Origin: Planktothricoides raciborskii GIHE-MW2
Lineage (GTDB): Bacteria; Cyanobacteriota; Cyanobacteriia; Cyanobacteriales; Laspinemataceae
Assembly: GCF_040564635.1 (NCBI RefSeq)
Contig: NZ_CP159837.1
Span: 2,359,001 to 2,423,000, forward strand
Direction: 5' to 3'
DNA: 64,000 bases
Shown here: positions 61,125 through 64,000 of the stretch, in pieces
Numbering within the stretch: position 1 is the first letter of the stretch
Layout of the letters: the number at the start of each line of letters is the position of its first letter
Notes under the pieces: model-generated
Seen by the model: the letters and a program-made list of their open reading frames with translations, nothing else
What the model was told of the DNA's origin: nothing
Database searches by the model: none
Position numbers and translations under genes: made by a program

Positions 61125-61692
61125 CTAAGATAAACGAGTGCATGACTACTTAATTTAGAACTCAAAACAGCGATCGCCCCTTTGTTTTTATTCAAAGCAG
61201 GCGATCGCCTTATTAAGCTTGCTTACTATCTACCCACAATCATTCTCAAGATTGAAAAACAACAATGCTAGATAATTTATTCAGTAATTAGTGTTACGGA
61301 CTGACAATCGGTCAAAATAAATATCCCCTCATATTTGCAGACTTTGACCATAAATTTGAGGAAATAGTCGATGATTATTGGGATGATCTAAATTATTTAA
61401 TAATGATGTAGCCAGAAAAAAATTCTGCAAATAATATTTGCAGAATTTAATATAAATAATTTTATCTAGAAAAAATGCAGATAAATTGAAATTTTTTTTG
61501 TTAAAATAGCTTACGTTTTTGTCAAATTTTATAAAAATTATAATTTTACTTAAATTGTGAGGTTTATGTATTCCCGCATGAGCAAAAATAGGTATTAGTC
61601 TAAGGCAAAACTCGTCGCCAAAACAATCGATAACCGATACCTTCAACCTTGTCACAAATCTCAAAACTGTCATTTCTATCCAAAACAAAAAA
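61125..61692. other. Spacer between MACPF and amidinotransferase genes
   Basis: AT-rich, no gene. Holds a HIP1 pair (GCGATCGCCCC and GGCGATCGCC, 61169-61210), the hairpin at 61420-61448, and an A/T-rich stretch before the ATG. A promoter for the amidinotransferase is likely here. A 119-codon open frame on the minus strand at 61329-61688 has no family character. Confidence 0.5.
61420..61448. terminator. 13-base perfect hairpin
   Basis: AAATTCTGCAAAT (61420-61432) and ATTTGCAGAATTT (61436-61448), loop AAT, between MACPF and amidinotransferase. No T-run, so terminator or operator. Confidence 0.55.
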
Positions 61693-62856
61693 ATGGAAAA
61701 CTTGTTGGAACTGAAACCTAACTCAAGCCTATTATCTAATCAGACCATCCCAGTCGTTAACAGTTACAACGAATGGAACCCCCTCAAAGAAGTCATTGTC
61801 GGTCGCGTTGAAGGTGCTGCCGTTCCTCACTTGGAGCCAGCCCTCCTCACTAACTCATATCCCAATAATTTGGGGTTTTTCCAAAAATATGCGGGTCAAC
61901 CCTTCCCTCAAGAACTTGTAGAAATAGCTGCTAAAGAGTTAAACGAGTTTTGCCATATTTTAGAATCTTTCGGTGTCACTGTTCGCCGACCCGATATCAT
62001 CGATTTTTCCCAAACTTACAAAACCCTAGATTTTGAAGCCTCCGGTTTTTATGCCGCCATGCCCCGAGATATTCTCATCGTGGTTGGCAATGAAATTATT
62101 GAGGCTCCAATGGCATGGCGATCGCGCTTCTTTGAATATCGCGCCTACCGTTCTTTAATGCTAGAATACTTTCGGCGTGGGGCTAAGTGGACAACGGCTC
62201 CTAAACCTTCTATGTCAGACGAATTCTATGATTTTGAATTTGCCCAAAAACCTGTGGAAGAACGTTATGCTCTCACGGAAAAAGGACACTTTGTAATCCG
62301 AGATACTGAACCCAGTTTCGATGCGGCTGATATTGTCCGCTTTGGGCGAGATTTGTTTGTACAGCGCAGCCATGTGACTAACAACATCGGCATTACCTGG
62401 CTCAAACGGCATCTAGGCGACACATTCCGGGTTCATGTGGTTAATTTTCCTGACTACAATCCCATGCATATTGATGCTTCCCTTGTTCCCCTCCGCCCTG
62501 GATTAGCATTAATTAATCCCGCCCGACCCTGCATTGAAAAGGAGCTTTTCAAAAAAGCCGGATGGGATTTAGTGGATGCTGCTCCCTCTACTCTTCCTGA
62601 CAACTGGCCTATGTATATGTGCAGTAGTTGGGTGTGCATGAATATTTTAAGCTTAGATCCTGAAACAATTGTTGTGGAAAAGCAGGAAGAACCGATGCAA
62701 AACCTTCTCAAAGATTTAGGCTTCAAAGTGATTCCCGTTGATTTCCGTCACCTCTACACTTTCGGTGGTTCGTTCCACTGTGTAACTTGTGACGTGCGCC
62801 GCGAGGGTAAACTTGAAGAATACGGATTTCCGGATCCACTGGAAGAAGAGGGTTAA
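61693..62856 (+). CDS. Amidinotransferase (AGAT-like, arginine amidino donor)
   Basis: 387 residues, collinear with vertebrate L-arginine:glycine amidinotransferase over its length: NSYNEWNPLKEVIVGRVEGA, FEASGFYAAMPRDILIVVGN, EAPMAWRSRFFEYRAYRSLM, EPSFDAADIVRFGRDLF (catalytic Asp), NPMHIDASLVPL (catalytic His) and FGGSFHCVTCDVRR with the nucleophile Cys363. The enzyme moves the amidino group of arginine to a primary amine, making a guanidino compound. In cyanobacteria this family starts cylindrospermopsin (CyrA/AoaA) and acts in saxitoxin (SxtG) synthesis; no polyketide synthase gene follows here, so a toxin identity is not supported. The MFS gene 41 bases downstream may export the product. 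Confidence 0.93.
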   Translation: MENLLELKPNSSLLSNQTIPVVNSYNEWNPLKEVIVGRVEGAAVPHLEPALLTNSYPNNLGFFQKYAGQPFPQELVEIAAKELNEFCHILESFGVTVRRPDIIDFSQTYKTLDFEASGFYAAMPRDILIVVGNEIIEAPMAWRSRFFEYRAYRSLMLEYFRRGAKWTTAPKPSMSDEFYDFEFAQKPVEERYALTEKGHFVIRDTEPSFDAADIVRFGRDLFVQRSHVTNNIGITWLKRHLGDTFRVHVVNFPDYNPMHIDASLVPLRPGLALINPARPCIEKELFKKAGWDLVDAAPSTLPDNWPMYMCSSWVCMNILSLDPETIVVEKQEEPMQNLLKDLGFKVIPVDFRHLYTFGGSFHCVTCDVRREGKLEEYGFPDPLEEEG

Positions 62857-62897
62857 ACGGTCAAGCCGAATCAAGCGCCAAATAGCAGAAATTAGCC

Positions 62898-64000
62898 ATG
62901 ATGCGTCGTCTTAAAAATCTCCGACTCTTTACAGGCGGAATGGGCGTTTTCCTTCTCGTCTGGTTTGGACAACTAATATCCCTAATTGGGTCGGGTATGA
63001 CTAACTTCGCATTGGGAGTGTGGGTGTACCAGCGTACAGGTTCAGTCACCCAATTTTCGCTAATTTTGCTATTTGGTCTGCTCCCCAGTATCGTAGTTTC
63101 TCCGATCGCTGGGGCAATCGTTGACCGCTGGAATCGGCGATGGTGCATGATTCTGTCTGACTCGGGGGCGGCGATAACCACAGTGGCAGTAGCTTTATTA
63201 CTCGCCACTGGTAGCCTTCAACTTTGGCACATCTACCTTGCGGTTGGCCTTGATTCCATCTTCAAAGCCTTTCAGTTACCCGCCTACACTGCTTCCACCT
63301 CTTTATTAGTACCGAAAGAAGACCTACCTCGCGCCAACGGCATGGTGCAATCAGCACAAGCCTGCGCCCAACTTGTTTCGCCACTACTGGCGGGAATTTT
63401 GCTAGGAACCATCAAACTTCAAGGGATTATTGTCATTGACTTTGCCACCTTCCTGTTTGCTGTAACAACTCTGTTACTCGTTCGTTTTCCTAATGCTAAA
63501 ACTGATGATGTTCCAGTTGAAGGAACAACCTCTCTCTGGGGCGAAGCACTTGAAGGAGCGACTTATATTTTTGGTCGCCCCGGACTCTTAGCCCTGCTCA
63601 TTGTATTCGCAGTAGATAACTTTGTGGTCGGATTAGTTGAAGTGTTGCTCACCCCCTTAGTGCTTTCTTTTACTTCGGTCGCCGTTCTCGGAACTATTCA
63701 ATCCATTGGCGGTGCAGGAATGCTGTTGGGCGGCCTGATTATGAGCAGTTGGAAAAGCCCGCGCTCCATGCTCCCAACCATCTTTGCTTTTGATATTCTG
63801 GCTCATCTGTGCATCTTAACATTGGGATTACGCACTTCTTTTCCACTCTTCGCTGTTGCCAATTTTTTATTATTCTTCAGCTTGCCTTTGATCAATGGCT
63901 ATAGTAATACCATCTTGCTCAAGAAAGTTACTCCCGATATTCAAGGCCGAGTTTTTGCCATCATCAACATGATTTGTTGGTCATGTATCCCTCTGGCTTA
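62898..64000 (+). CDS. MFS exporter (5' part, DHA3-like)
   Basis: From ATG 62898 (a second ATG follows at 62901) the frame stays open to the right edge, 367 codons. Start MMRRLKNLRLFTGGMGVFLL, then repeated hydrophobic helices: VWFGQLISLIGSGMTNFALG, LLFGLLPSIVVSPIAGAIVD with the loop DRWNRRWCM (the MFS D-R-x-x-R-R signature), GLDSIFKAFQLPAYTAS and VQSAQACAQLVSPLLAGILL. Resembles the MFS_3 drug/macrolide exporters. It follows the amidinotransferase by 41 bases on the same strand and probably exports the guanidino product or another locus product. The C-terminal part lies outside the window. Confidence 0.88.
   Translation, partial: MMRRLKNLRLFTGGMGVFLLVWFGQLISLIGSGMTNFALGVWVYQRTGSVTQFSLILLFGLLPSIVVSPIAGAIVDRWNRRWCMILSDSGAAITTVAVALLLATGSLQLWHIYLAVGLDSIFKAFQLPAYTASTSLLVPKEDLPRANGMVQSAQACAQLVSPLLAGILLGTIKLQGIIVIDFATFLFAVTTLLLVRFPNAKTDDVPVEGTTSLWGEALEGATYIFGRPGLLALLIVFAVDNFVVGLVEVLLTPLVLSFTSVAVLGTIQSIGGAGMLLGGLIMSSWKSPRSMLPTIFAFDILAHLCILTLGLRTSFPLFAVANFLLFFSLPLINGYSNTILLKKVTPDIQGRVFAIINMICWSCIPLA

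Noticed and set aside
61329..61688. Minus-strand open frame of 119 codons
   Set aside because: AT-rich spacer translation (many Phe, Ile, Lys, Asn) with no family likeness; antisense to the probable amidinotransferase promoter.
61693..62856. Cylindrospermopsin or saxitoxin gene (cyrA/sxtG)
   Set aside because: The sequence is at least as close in motif detail to AGAT in general, and the next gene is an MFS exporter, not the PKS/NRPS gene of those clusters.

Overview
The window is cyanobacterial chromosome. The HIP1 palindrome GCGATCGC recurs throughout both genes and spacers, and there are phycobilisome-type genes, psbM, and families that are mainly cyanobacterial (DUF928, DUF3352, CHAT proteins, WD40 and TPR proteins, many Uma2 copies). 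The dense interspersed palindromes, heptamer repeats and gene remnants suggest a large-genome filamentous species of the Oscillatoria/Kamptonema/Microcoleus/Planktothrix type; this is inference, as no rRNA or tRNA is present.

Layout. 1-660: 5' part of coaBC (minus). 1057-2236: an orphan phycobiliprotein-like gene and a phycobilisome linker gene. 2356-8891: WD40 protein, short-chain dehydrogenase, outer-membrane-barrel-like protein, RDD/pentapeptide protein and a small membrane protein. 8892-15154: a decay zone with a GNAT fragment, a Uma2 gene, two AIM24 paralogues, a DUF938 methyltransferase remnant cut by a MITE-like element, a deleted copy of the start of ilvD, and an NTF2/SnoaL-like gene. 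15155-16837: ilvD. 17060-24251 (minus): DUF928, CHASE2-GGDEF-EAL, DUF928, CHAT, which resembles an envelope/signalling neighbourhood. 24439-26698: thioesterase, tandem Usp, psbM (only 37 codons) and a 2Fe-2S ferredoxin. 27522-31656: two related broken Uma2 copies around a metallophosphoesterase, with a second copy of the MITE-like element. 32167-50094: two-domain PPK2 enzyme, a tandem pseudokinase-TPR protein, a second CHAT protein, fasciclin, DUF3352, ABC ATPase, TPR, patatin and AraC genes, separated by repeat-rich spacers.

50372-64000 is the most unusual part. Every gene is on the plus strand: a truncated sigma factor, an ECF-like sigma factor, an Asn-rich 74-residue protein, a FeeM-like GNAT, an ATP-grasp ligase overlapping a PI-PLC-X-like protein (split by a -1 shift at an A7 run), another sigma factor overlapping a TPR protein, an all-alpha protein with degenerate terpene-synthase-like motifs, a MACPF (perforin) protein with an N-terminal ubiquitin-like region and three C-terminal repeats, an AGAT-like amidinotransferase and an MFS exporter. 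A bipartite motif, TCG(A/G)AAAATTCAGAA-N15-CGTC, occurs three times exactly spaced (before the Asn-rich gene, the alpha-helical gene and the MACPF gene), plus once in degenerate form before the sigma gene. The spacing and the CGTC box are what an ECF promoter would look like. I propose a self-regulated, sigma-controlled locus that makes a modified small molecule or peptide together with membrane-acting effectors (phospholipase-like and perforin-like). The parts are seen in the sequence; the shared function is inference.
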